From assembly GCF_014202275.1 (NCBI RefSeq), contig NZ_JACHGF010000001.1:62001-126000 (forward strand): a stretch of 64,000 nt of DNA, in the 5' to 3' direction. The first letter of the stretch is position 1, and the number at the start of each line of letters is the position of its first letter. Shown here one piece after another: positions 31,380-39,902 of the stretch. The notes beneath the pieces are model-generated. The model was not told where the DNA came from, did not search any database, and worked only from the letters and a program-made list of their open reading frames with translations. The position numbers and the translations under genes are program-made. Source of the DNA: Rhabdobacter roseus. GTDB lineage: Bacteria; Bacteroidota; Bacteroidia; Cytophagales; Spirosomataceae.

Positions 31380-33026
31380 ATGATGAAAAGAAGAGACTTT
31401 ATGCAGCTATCCGGACTGGGACTGGGTGCCATGCTGCTGCCTGCCTCGGCCGTGAAAGGCTACGCAGTAACCCCCGAACGGCTCATGGAACCCGGCGCTG
31501 ACGTGGCTTTCAAGAAAAGAATGGCCGACATCGCCCTGAACACCACCCGGAGTAAGGGCGCTACCTACGCCGACGTGCGGATTGGCCGCTACCTCAACCA
31601 GTTCCTTTTCACGCGCGAAGATCGCGTCCAAAGCATTACCAATACCGAGTCGTACGGCGTGGGGATTCGGGTGATCGCCAACGGGACCTGGGGCTTCTCG
31701 GCCACCAGCGACGTAACGCCCGAGGGCATAGCCCGCTGCGCCGAAACCGCCGTGGCCATTGCCAAAGCCAACTCCAAGCTTCAGACCGAACCCGTGGTGC
31801 TGGCCCCACAAAAAGGCGTGGGCGAGGTGAGCTGGAAAACCCCGCTAACCAAGAATGCGTTTGAGGTACCGGTCAAAGAGAAGATCGATCTGCTCATGAA
31901 GGTCAACGGCGAGGCCATGAAAAACGGCGCGGGCTTCGTCACCTCCAACCTGTTCTTCGTCAACGAACAGAAGTACTTCGCCTCGACTGATGGCTCCTAC
32001 ATCGACCAGGACATCCACCGCATCTGGCCTACCTTTACGGTGACGGCCATCGACAAGGCCGCCGGGAAGTTCAAAACCCGCGACGCCATCAGCTCGCCGA
32101 TGGGCATGGGCTACGAGTACCTCGACGGCCTGGCCTCGGAGAAAATCTCCGGCCCGAACGGCCTGGTGGGCTACCGCAACTCCTACGACATGGTAGAGGA
32201 CGCCACGCTGGCGGCCAAGCAAGCCAAAGAAAAGCTCACGGCGAAGTCGGTGCAGCCCGGTAAGTACGACCTCGTGCTTGACCCCAACCACCTGGGCCTG
32301 ACCATCCACGAGTCGGTGGGCCACCCCCTGGAGCTCGACCGCGTGCTGGGCTACGAGGCCAACTACGCCGGTACCAGCTTCGCTACGCTGGATAAGTGGG
32401 AATCCAAAAGCTTCAACTACGGCAGCAAGCTGGTGAACATCGTGGCCGACAAAACCCAACCCCACACGCTGGGTACTGTGGGCTTCGACGACGAAGGGGT
32501 ACCTTGCAAGGAGTGGGATCTGATCAAAGACGGAATCCTGGTCAACTACCAGGCCATCCGCGACCAGGCTTCTATTCTGGGTGCGAAGGAGTCGCACGGC
32601 TGCTGCTACGCCGACAGCTGGGATTCGGTGCAGTTTCAGCGGATGCCGAACGTGTCGCTGGCCCCAGGTACCGAAAAACGCAGCGTGATGGACATGATCA
32701 AGGGCGTCGATAAGGGCATCTACATCATTGGGCGGGGCTCCTACTCCATCGACCAGCAGCGCTACAATTTCCAGTTTGGCGGTCAGCTTTTCTACGAAAT
32801 CAAAAACGGCGAGATCGTGAACATGCTCGACGACGTGGCCTACCAGTCCAATACCCAGGAGTTCTGGAATTCCTGCGCGCAGCTCTGCGACCAGGACGAC
32901 TACCGTACTTTCGGTTCGTTCTTCGACGGCAAGGGACAGCCCAGCCAGGTCAGTGCCGTGTCGCACGGCAGCGCCACCACCCGCTTCAACGGCGTGAATG
33001 TAATCAATACCGGACGGAAAATTTAA
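31380..33026 (+). CDS. TldD-family metalloprotease subunit with Tat-like leader (copy 1)
   Basis: 548 residues. The leader MMKRRDFMQLSGLGLGAMLL carries a twin-arginine motif and hydrophobic stretch. The TldD/PmbA fold follows: YADVRIGRYLNQF, SYGVGIRVIANGTWGF, and the zinc-binding HESVGHPLELDR near residue 305 (HExxxH), then the family's QFQRMPNVSLAPG and GGQLFYEI. TldD with TldE degrades unfolded peptides and matures peptide antibiotics in E. coli, in the cytoplasm; a Tat leader implies export here. A glutamate after the HExxxH and the Cys-rich SHGCCYADSW are also conserved in both local copies. The partner TldE-like gene begins 12 bp later. Confidence 0.88.
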   Translation: MMKRRDFMQLSGLGLGAMLLPASAVKGYAVTPERLMEPGADVAFKKRMADIALNTTRSKGATYADVRIGRYLNQFLFTREDRVQSITNTESYGVGIRVIANGTWGFSATSDVTPEGIARCAETAVAIAKANSKLQTEPVVLAPQKGVGEVSWKTPLTKNAFEVPVKEKIDLLMKVNGEAMKNGAGFVTSNLFFVNEQKYFASTDGSYIDQDIHRIWPTFTVTAIDKAAGKFKTRDAISSPMGMGYEYLDGLASEKISGPNGLVGYRNSYDMVEDATLAAKQAKEKLTAKSVQPGKYDLVLDPNHLGLTIHESVGHPLELDRVLGYEANYAGTSFATLDKWESKSFNYGSKLVNIVADKTQPHTLGTVGFDDEGVPCKEWDLIKDGILVNYQAIRDQASILGAKESHGCCYADSWDSVQFQRMPNVSLAPGTEKRSVMDMIKGVDKGIYIIGRGSYSIDQQRYNFQFGGQLFYEIKNGEIVNMLDDVAYQSNTQEFWNSCAQLCDQDDYRTFGSFFDGKGQPSQVSAVSHGSATTRFNGVNVINTGRKI

Positions 33027-33038
33027 CGAGGAGTTATC

Positions 33039-34388
33039 ATGGCAATTTTAACCCAAGAAGAAGCGAAGAAAATCATTGATAAGGTACTTTCGTACTCCAA
33101 AGCCGACGAAATGAGCGTGGGCCTTTCGGGCAGCCGTACCGGCAACATTCGCTACGCCCGCAATACGGTCTCGACCAGCGGCGAAACCAACAACCTCTCG
33201 CTGGCCGTAACGGCGGTGTTTGGCAAGCGCTCGGGCACGGCTACCATCAACGAGTTCGACGACGCCTCGCTCGAGAAGACGGTCCGGCGGGCGGAGGAGA
33301 TCGCGCAGCTGGCTCCCGAAAACCCCGAGTACATGCCCATGCTCGGGCCCCAGAAGTACCTGGAAACCAAAACCTACGCCGAAAGTACCGCCAAGATCAA
33401 TCCCGAGTTCCGGGCGCAGGCGGCTTTTGACAGCATTGACCCGTGTAAGAAAAAGAACCTCACCGCCGCCGGGTACCTGGAAGACACCACCGGCTTTTCG
33501 TCGTTTGGCAACAGCAAAGGCCTCTTTGGGTACAACAAGGCTACCTCCGTGGACTTCTCGATCACGGTCCGTACCGCCGACGGGCTGGGCTCCGGTTACG
33601 CCATTCGGGACGTCAACGATGTGGCGAAGCTTAGTACCAAGGCGGCCACCGAAATCGCCATGCAGAAGGCCCTGGCTTCGTCCAAGGCCCAGGCGCTGGA
33701 GCCCGGCAAGTACACCGTGATCCTGGAACCCACCGCAGCCGTAGACCTGCTGGAAAACATGATGCGCAGCATGGACGCCCGCAACGCCGACGAAGGCCGG
33801 AGCTTCCTCAGCAAGCGGGGCGGCGAAACCCGCCTGGGCGAAAAGCTCTTCGACGAGCGGGTTACGATCTACTCCGACCCTACCAACCCGGACATTCCCG
33901 GCTCGCCTTACGCCGGTGGTGGCGGAGGGCGCTTTGGCGGCGGCGGTGGCGACGGCCGCCCGCAGGAAAAGGTCGTTTGGATCGAAAACGGGGTGGTTAA
34001 AAATATGTACTTCTCGCGCTACTGGGCCGAGAAGAAGGGCGTCAAAGCGGTGCCGCCGCCTTCGGGTTTCATCATGGCGGGAGGTACCCAGTCGCTGGCC
34101 GACCTCATCAAAAGTACCGAGCGGGGCATCCTCGTCACGCGCTTCTGGTACATCCGGGCCGTCGATCCGCAAACGCTGCTCTACACGGGCCTCACGCGTG
34201 ACGGTACTTTCTTCATTGAAAACGGCCAGATCAAGTACCCCGTCAAGAACTTCCGCTTCAACGAGAGTCCGGTGATTATGCTCAATAACCTGGAGGCCAT
34301 GGGCAAGCCCGAGCGCAGCGGAGGCAACCTCATTCCGCCGCTCAAGATTCGGGACTTCACCTTTACGAGCCTTTCGGACGCCGTGTAG
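33039..34388 (+). CDS. TldE/PmbA-family protein (copy 1)
   Basis: 449 residues, the non-catalytic partner type: it has the TldD/PmbA fold (NIRYARNTVSTSGE, TINEFDDASLEKTVRRAEE, GYTVILEPTAAVDLLENM-like segment) but no HExxxH. A glycine-rich stretch GGGGGRFGGGGGDGRP near residue 292 is absent from the second local copy. The start at ATG 33039 has an AGGAG sequence five bases upstream, unusual in this phylum where Shine-Dalgarno sites are rare. No signal peptide is present although the TldD partner has a Tat leader. A terminator follows the stop. Confidence 0.88.
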   Translation: MAILTQEEAKKIIDKVLSYSKADEMSVGLSGSRTGNIRYARNTVSTSGETNNLSLAVTAVFGKRSGTATINEFDDASLEKTVRRAEEIAQLAPENPEYMPMLGPQKYLETKTYAESTAKINPEFRAQAAFDSIDPCKKKNLTAAGYLEDTTGFSSFGNSKGLFGYNKATSVDFSITVRTADGLGSGYAIRDVNDVAKLSTKAATEIAMQKALASSKAQALEPGKYTVILEPTAAVDLLENMMRSMDARNADEGRSFLSKRGGETRLGEKLFDERVTIYSDPTNPDIPGSPYAGGGGGRFGGGGGDGRPQEKVVWIENGVVKNMYFSRYWAEKKGVKAVPPPSGFIMAGGTQSLADLIKSTERGILVTRFWYIRAVDPQTLLYTGLTRDGTFFIENGQIKYPVKNFRFNESPVIMLNNLEAMGKPERSGGNLIPPLKIRDFTFTSLSDAV

Positions 34389-34395
34389 GTACTTC

Positions 34396-34444
34396 AAGAA
34401 GGGAAGCACCGTCCAAAGTACCCGGACGAGCTTCCCTTCTTTTG
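34396..34444 (+). terminator. Rho-independent terminator after the first TldD/TldE pair
   Basis: GAAGGGAAGC (34398-34407) pairs with GCTTCCCTTC (34430-34439), with an inner GTCC/GGAC stem, followed by TTTTG. An outer inverted pair of GGTACTT (34388) and AAGTACC (34417) overlaps it. Confidence 0.75.
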
Positions 34445-34562
34445 TATACCCAGTACCATTCATAAAAATATATTTCCGCACATCCCTTTGCTACTGTACT
34501 TTTATTTGGCTTTTGATTACAATTACAGAACGTAGATTGACACGTTAGTCTAAAAAGATATT

Positions 34563-35460
34563 ATGCCGATAGTTATATTCGATACAAATGTATACAGAAA
34601 TCTTGCGAGAGCTTTTAGGGGCATAAGTATACAACAAAGAAAACTTCAGTTAATCTCTTTATTTAATAAGGAACTAAGTCATCAGCATTCAAAAGAGCTC
34701 AACTTCTGGGTTATATGTGAATTGATAAAAAATCTTGAAGATTCAAATAAAGACAATAGAGATTGTGAACTTGCGCTGAGCATTGCTTTAGAGCACTGCA
34801 CTCACATGGGAAAATTAATGGTTTCACCACCTATTCAAATTGACATTGCTGAACATTATAATTTAAACAACATTAAACAGCATTATTTAAAAGTTTATAC
34901 AGATCTCATTAACGTTTGCTATGAGTATATCAGTAATGGCAAAAATAATATCGCTAATAGCTATATAGCTAGTGCAGGAAGTTATATTGAAGACACTAAG
35001 CAACAGATGATTAATGGGTATACTGCTGCAAAAGAGGATTTGAAACTAAACTGGAGCTTTACAAGAGCTAACTGATAAAAATTTTATTGACGAAGAAGCA
35101 TACAAAATGATTGTGCGTTCTATTTTATATAGCACGTTAAAAGCGCATATAAATTCAGCAGAGATAACAAATGAAGATATATCATATTTTTTGGATAAAT
35201 TCTATTATGGCTTAGCAAGAGCATGTAAAGTTATTGGTAAAGATCCAAATGGTAAAAAATTTGATAAGAATATAATTGATATAGCACTCTGCTTGAGAAT
35301 AGGAAAAGATGACAACCGAACTCTTGTAAGCAATGATGGAAAAGGCAATAATGAGGGTATTCTAAACACCTTTAGATCTCACAATGTTTATCCAGAAAAG
35401 GGTATTTGTATTAATGACTATTTTAACAAAATTGGCTTTGATCTAACGTTAACCACCTAA
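34563..35460 (+). pseudogene. PIN-like domain gene split by a frameshift, in an AT-rich island
   Basis: Two consecutive frames, 34563-35075 (170 residues) and about 35050-35460, appear to be one gene. The first starts MPIVIFDTNVYRNLAR, a PIN-type opening with its first Asp; the second ends with DKNIIDIALCLRIGKDDNRTLVSNDGKGN, which looks like the later acidic positions and the closing VSND strand of the same domain. The +1 frame opens after a TAA at 35047 and the original frame ends at a TGA at 35073, so the shift lies between 35050 and 35072. Joining them gives about 298 residues. The DNA is strongly AT-rich (14 G+C in the 60 bases from 34861) and holds no GTAC at all, unlike everything around it. 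A sequencing error or programmed shift cannot be excluded, but no slippery homopolymer is seen. Confidence 0.65.
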
Positions 35461-35469
35461 AAACTAGCC

Positions 35470-37113
35470 GTGAATCGACGAGATTTTCTACAACTATCCG
35501 GACTAGGTACCGCCGGAGCCCTCATGCTCCCTACCTTTCCGACGTTGGGCCGCGCCGTAGCGCCCGAAGCTTTGCTGGAAAGCCCCCTGGATGTAGCCCT
35601 AAAAAAACGCCTGGCCGACGCCGCTCTTAACGCCGCCACCGCCAAGGGTGCCTCCTACGTGGATGTGCGGATCGGGAGGTACCTGAACCAGTACGTAGTG
35701 ACGCGCGAAGACAAGGTGCAAAACCTGGTGAATACCGAGTCGTACGGTGTGGGTGTGCGGGTGATCGCCAACGGTTGCTGGGGCTTCGCCGCCGTCGTCG
35801 ACGCCAAGGACGAAGCCGCCACCGCCCGGGCCGCCGAGCAGGCCGTGGCCATTGCCAAAGCCAACGCCAAGCTCCTCAAAGAGCCCGTGCAGCTCGCCCC
35901 GCAGAAAGGCTTCGGTGAAGTGAGCTGGAAAGCGCCCATTACCAAAAATGCCTTTGAGGTACCTATCAAGGAAAAAGTAGATCTGCTACTTTCGGTCAAT
36001 GACGCTGCCCTGAAAAACGGGGCCAACTACGTGAATTCCGTCCTGTTCATGGTCAATGAGCAAAAGTACTTTGCCTCTACCGACGGCTCCTACATCGACC
36101 AGGACATCCACCGCATCTGGCCCATCTTCAACGTCACGACGATTGACCCCAAAACGGGTAAATTTGAAACCCGGCAGTCGCTCAGCGCGCCGGTGGGCCG
36201 GGGCTACGAGTACCTACAGGCCAACCCGTCTGACAAGGTAACGGGCGTCACGACCCGCTACAACACCCGCTACGACATGCTGGAGGATGCCACGGCCGCC
36301 GCCCAGCAAACCAAGGAGAAGCTCACGGCCAAGTCGGTAGAAGCCGGGAAATACGACCTGGTACTGGACCCGTCGCACCTCTGGCTCACCATCCACGAGT
36401 CGGTGGGCCACCCGCTGGAGCTCGACCGCGTGCTGGGCTACGAGGCCAACTTCGCGGGTACTTCCTTCGCGACGTTGGACAAGTGGGAATCCAAGAATTT
36501 CAAGTACGGCAGCCCTCAGGTAACGCTCTTTGCCGACAAGCAGCAGGAAGGCTCGCTGGGCGCGGTAGGCTGGGACGACGAAGGCGTAAATACCAAGCGC
36601 TGGGATTTGGTGAAGGAAGGTACCTTGGTGAACTACCAGGCCATCCGCGACCAGGCGCATATCATTGGCGAGAAAGAGTCGCACGGCTGCTGCTATGCCG
36701 ACAGCTGGTCGTCAGTGCAGTTTCAGCGGATGCCGAACGTGTCGCTGGCACCGGGCAAAAGTCCGCTGTCGGTGGATGAGCTGATCAAGGATGTCCAGAA
36801 AGGCATTTATATCATCGGCGACGGTTCGTTTTCCATTGATCAGCAGCGCTACAACTTCCAGTTTGGCGGGCAGCTTTACTACGAAATCAAAGACGGAAAG
36901 ATTGCCGGAATGCTCAAGGATGTAGCTTACCAGTCCAACACGCAGGAGTTCTGGAATTCGTGCGTGAAAGTATGCGACGAGCGCGACTACCGCCTGGGCG
37001 GTTCGTTTTTCGACGGCAAAGGGCAGCCCAGCCAGTCGAGCGCCGTGTCGCACGGTAGTTCGACGGCCCGCTTCAACGGTGTGAACGTCATCAATACCGC
37101 GCGTAAGATTTAA
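35470..37113 (+). CDS. TldD-family metalloprotease subunit with Tat-like leader (copy 2)
   Basis: 547 residues from a GTG start; leader MNRRDFLQLSGLGTAGALML has the twin arginines and lies ten bases after the AT-rich gene. The whole length parallels copy 1 at 31380: same HESVGHPLELDR zinc motif, same SHGCCYADSW and FQRMPNVSLAPG, same C-terminal GVNVINTARKI. Runs of identical DNA longer than 25 bp remain (for example around 32300 and 36390, and around 32631 and 36718), so the two genes are paralogues of moderate age kept similar or under strong selection. It is followed 32 bp later by its own TldE-like partner. Confidence 0.88.
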   Translation: MNRRDFLQLSGLGTAGALMLPTFPTLGRAVAPEALLESPLDVALKKRLADAALNAATAKGASYVDVRIGRYLNQYVVTREDKVQNLVNTESYGVGVRVIANGCWGFAAVVDAKDEAATARAAEQAVAIAKANAKLLKEPVQLAPQKGFGEVSWKAPITKNAFEVPIKEKVDLLLSVNDAALKNGANYVNSVLFMVNEQKYFASTDGSYIDQDIHRIWPIFNVTTIDPKTGKFETRQSLSAPVGRGYEYLQANPSDKVTGVTTRYNTRYDMLEDATAAAQQTKEKLTAKSVEAGKYDLVLDPSHLWLTIHESVGHPLELDRVLGYEANFAGTSFATLDKWESKNFKYGSPQVTLFADKQQEGSLGAVGWDDEGVNTKRWDLVKEGTLVNYQAIRDQAHIIGEKESHGCCYADSWSSVQFQRMPNVSLAPGKSPLSVDELIKDVQKGIYIIGDGSFSIDQQRYNFQFGGQLYYEIKDGKIAGMLKDVAYQSNTQEFWNSCVKVCDERDYRLGGSFFDGKGQPSQSSAVSHGSSTARFNGVNVINTARKI

Positions 37114-37145
37114 TCCTTCTCATTCTTTTTTGAAGCACTACCACT

Positions 37146-38483
37146 ATGTCAATCATACTTTCTGAATCCGAAGCCAAAGCCTTGCTGCAAAAGGTACTTA
37201 GCTACTCCAAAGCGGACGAATGCGAGGCCAACCTACTGGGTGAGCAGCGGGGAAACATCCGCTACGCCCGCAACGAAGTATCCACCAGCGGCTCACTGAC
37301 CAACCAAAACCTGACCGTGCAATCGGCATTTGGCAAAAAAGTCGGTGTTGCGTCCATCGACGAGTTCGACGACGCTTCGCTGGAAAAAGTCGTACGCCGC
37401 TCGGAGGAGCTGGCCCGGCTTGCGCCCGAAAATCCCGAGCACGTAGGGGTACTTACCCCCCAAAAGTACGGTACTTCGCAGGGGTACTTTGATTCGACGG
37501 CCAAGCTGGACCCGGCGGCCCGGGCCGAAGCCGTGGCTAAAAGCCTCCAGCTCACCCGCGAGCAGGATCTGAATGCGGCGGGTTTTCTGGAAGATCGTCA
37601 CGGGTACTCGGCCATGATGAATTCCAAAGGATTGTTTGCGTATTATCCAAGTACCAACGTCAACTTTTCCCTGACCGTCCGGACCAACGACGGCAAGGGC
37701 TCTGGCTACGTGGCTCGCGGCTACAGCGACTTTAAAAAGCTGGATACGGGCGCCGCTACGCGCATCGCGGCCCAGAAGTGCCGGGGCTCCGCCGACGCCC
37801 GCGCGCTGGAACCCGGCAAGTACACCGTCATTCTGGAGCCCACGGCGGCGGCCGTACTGATGGAAAATATCTTTTACAGCCTCGACGCCCGCAGTGCCGA
37901 CGAGGGCCGGAGCTTCCTGAGCAAGCCGGGAGGTACTACCAAGCTGGGTGAAAAACTAGTGGACGAACGCGTGACGATCTACTCCGATCCGGCCCATCCC
38001 GAACTACCCGCTTCACCCTGGGCGGGCGATGGCCGAGCACAGGAAAAAATCAACTGGATTGAGAAAGGGGTCATCAAAAACCTGGCGTACTCGCGTTTCT
38101 GGGCGCAGAAAAAAGGCGTGAAAGCGGTACCTTATCCCAGCAACTTCATCATGAATGGCGGTACCGCTTCGCTGGAAGAGATGATCAAAAGTACCCAGCG
38201 CGGTATCCTGGTCACGAAGCTTTGGTACATCCGGCCCGTGGACCCCCAGACGCTGCTCTATACCGGCCTGACGCGCGACGGTACTTTCTTCATCGAAAAC
38301 GGACAGATCAAATTTCCGGTTAAAAATTTTCGTTTTAACGAAAGTCCGATCATCATGCTCAACAACCTGGAAGCCCTGGGCAAACCCGAGCGGGTGGTCA
38401 GTACCGAGTCGGACAATAACTACCTGATTCCGCCGATGAAAATCCGGGAATTTACCTTTACAAGCTTATCAGACGCCGTGTAG
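37146..38483 (+). CDS. TldE/PmbA-family protein (copy 2)
   Basis: 445 residues, parallel to the protein at 33039 over its whole length (NIRYARNEVSTSGS, IDEFDDASLEKVVRRSEE, PGKYTVILEPTAAAVLMENI, FFIENGQIKFPVKNFRFNE) but lacking the glycine-rich loop and carrying a short insertion VVSTESDNNYLIP near the C-terminus. No HExxxH and no signal peptide. Expected to form a heterodimer with the TldD-like protein encoded just upstream. Confidence 0.88.
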   Translation: MSIILSESEAKALLQKVLSYSKADECEANLLGEQRGNIRYARNEVSTSGSLTNQNLTVQSAFGKKVGVASIDEFDDASLEKVVRRSEELARLAPENPEHVGVLTPQKYGTSQGYFDSTAKLDPAARAEAVAKSLQLTREQDLNAAGFLEDRHGYSAMMNSKGLFAYYPSTNVNFSLTVRTNDGKGSGYVARGYSDFKKLDTGAATRIAAQKCRGSADARALEPGKYTVILEPTAAAVLMENIFYSLDARSADEGRSFLSKPGGTTKLGEKLVDERVTIYSDPAHPELPASPWAGDGRAQEKINWIEKGVIKNLAYSRFWAQKKGVKAVPYPSNFIMNGGTASLEEMIKSTQRGILVTKLWYIRPVDPQTLLYTGLTRDGTFFIENGQIKFPVKNFRFNESPIIMLNNLEALGKPERVVSTESDNNYLIPPMKIREFTFTSLSDAV

Positions 38484-38485
38484 TG

Positions 38486-38516
38486 TTGCTAAAAAGGCCC
38501 GGAATCGTTATCTTTG
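38486..38516 (+). promoter_or_regulatory. Full-consensus Bacteroidota promoter before the Uma2 gene
   Basis: TTG at 38486-38488, 20-nt spacer, TATCTTTG at 38509-38516: an exact match to -33 TTG / -7 TAnnTTTG. It is 44 bp before the Uma2 ATG and begins just after the TldE stop. Confidence 0.6.
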
Positions 38517-38560
38517 GTAGCTTTTCCGGGTTTTGTAACTCTTTTGAACGAATTACTGCT

Positions 38561-39241
38561 ATGATCGAAAACCGCGTTGCCGACTTACTGGAAGCACCCG
38601 ATGCCAAGCTGGTGATCGAGCGGGTGCAGGCTATTCTGGAAGACGAAGCCCAGCGCCGCCAGACTTTTCGCGAATGGCTCACCGACGACGTCAAGGCCGA
38701 GTTTATCAACGGAGAGGTAATCATGCATTCTCCCACGAAGCGTCGGCACCTGGAAGCTACCGCTAACTTAACTACCCTCCTGAGGGTCTATGTACATTTA
38801 CATGATTTAGGAACGGTAGATTCCGAAAAAGCGCTCGTGGGCCTTACCCGCAACGACTACGAGCCCGACATCTGCTACTGGAACCAGGAAACCGCCGCTA
38901 CGTTTCAGGAAGACCAAATGGAGCACCCAGCACCGGATCTGGTGGTGGAGGTACTTTCCCGAAGCACCACGGGCCGCGACCGGGGCGTGAAGTTTGAGGA
39001 CTATGCCGCCCACGGCGTACGCGAATACTGGATCATCGACCCCGTGCGCCAGGCCGTGGAGCAGTACCAGCTGGATACGGCCACGATGGCCTTCGCGTCG
39101 GTAGCGGTGCTGTACCTGGATCAAGACGACACCCTGGAAGCCCTGACCGTACCTGGCTTCCGGATTCCGGTAAAAGCCATTTTTGATAAAAAAACCAACG
39201 TAGAAACCTTGCAGGTACTGATGGCAAAGCCGTCTTCTTAG
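38561..39241 (+). CDS. Uma2 family (DUF820) endonuclease-like protein
   Basis: 226 residues from ATG 38561 (MIENRVADLL); a longer frame overlaps the promoter and is rejected. After an N-terminal helical region the Uma2 restriction-endonuclease-like fold appears: EFINGEVIMHSPTKRRHL, NDYEPDICYWNQ, PDLVVEVLSRSTTGRDRGVKFEDYAAHGVREYWIIDP. The E...PD...EV(x)S...D...K set forms the PD-(D/E)XK-type site. The family is very abundant in Cytophagales and Cyanobacteria; its biological role is unknown. It seems to be a single unit between the TldE gene and the DUF4159 operon. Confidence 0.85.
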   Translation: MIENRVADLLEAPDAKLVIERVQAILEDEAQRRQTFREWLTDDVKAEFINGEVIMHSPTKRRHLEATANLTTLLRVYVHLHDLGTVDSEKALVGLTRNDYEPDICYWNQETAATFQEDQMEHPAPDLVVEVLSRSTTGRDRGVKFEDYAAHGVREYWIIDPVRQAVEQYQLDTATMAFASVAVLYLDQDDTLEALTVPGFRIPVKAIFDKKTNVETLQVLMAKPSS

Positions 39242-39246
39242 TTTTG

Positions 39247-39897
39247 ATGCACCACCTGCTCAACGCGAAATACCCACTTTTGAAGCCTTTCTTTTTCACC
39301 CGACTTCAATATAATTCCGGCAACTGGGATACGGATCAGCGCATGCCCTCCAACCTGCTGCATTCGCTGGTAGAATACACTACCCTACCCGTAGATGAAA
39401 AGGAAAAGGTGGTGAAGCTGGGCAGCAGCGAAATCTACCGGAGCCCCTTCTGCTACCTGAGCGGGCACAAGCTCGTGGAGTTTTCGACCCAGGAGCGCGA
39501 AACCTTCAAGACCTACGTACAAAACGGCGGCTTTGTGTTTGTGGACGACTGCAACCACGACATCGACGGCCTCTTTGCCAAATCATTCGAGCAGGAAATG
39601 GCCCGTACCTTTGGCCCCAAAGCGCTCCAGAAAATTCCCAACGACCACCCGCTCTACACCTGCTTTTTTGAGTTCAAAGACGGTCCGCCCACGACCTCCT
39701 TCGAGCTCAATGGCTGGGGCGATGACCTCGTGCATGACTACCTCAAAGCCATCCTGATCAACGGCCGCATCGGGGTACTTTACAGCAATAAAGACTACGG
39801 TTGCGAGTGGGATTACGATTTTCGCAACAAACGCTGGCTCGCCGAAGACAACACCAAGTTCGGCGTCAACCTAGTGATGTATGCCTTAACAGCCTAA
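39247..39897 (+). CDS. DUF4159 domain protein
   Basis: 216 residues from ATG 39247 (MHHLLNAKYP). It has the DUF4159 pattern: FTRLQYNSGNWDTDQRMPSNLL, FCYLSGHKLVEFSTQERETFKTYVQNGGFVFVDDCNH and CEWDYDF. The fold is a class I glutamine amidotransferase-like domain without a clear nucleophile. No signal peptide is seen. It heads an operon with MoxR, DUF58 and Bat-like membrane proteins, an arrangement common in Bacteroidota and Planctomycetes; the operon is thought to assemble or service an envelope complex. Confidence 0.82.
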   Translation: MHHLLNAKYPLLKPFFFTRLQYNSGNWDTDQRMPSNLLHSLVEYTTLPVDEKEKVVKLGSSEIYRSPFCYLSGHKLVEFSTQERETFKTYVQNGGFVFVDDCNHDIDGLFAKSFEQEMARTFGPKALQKIPNDHPLYTCFFEFKDGPPTTSFELNGWGDDLVHDYLKAILINGRIGVLYSNKDYGCEWDYDFRNKRWLAEDNTKFGVNLVMYALTA

Positions 39898-39902
39898 CAA
39901 CA

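Noticed and set aside
33048-34481. 477-codon open frame opposite the TldE gene
   Set aside because: The sense frame is a clear TldE homologue with a Shine-Dalgarno-like site; the antisense product is Arg/Val-rich without any motif.
34389-35469. Insertion sequence or integron in the AT-rich island
   Set aside because: No transposase or integrase frame, no terminal inverted repeats or target duplications could be seen.
31380-38483. Tandem TldD/TldE copies as a misassembled duplication
   Set aside because: The copies differ throughout in sequence and in indels and are separated by distinct DNA.
39801-39902. Longer start for the MoxR gene
   Set aside because: The extra residues overlap the DUF4159 coding end and look like antisense; the TTG at 39903 fits spacing and family length.
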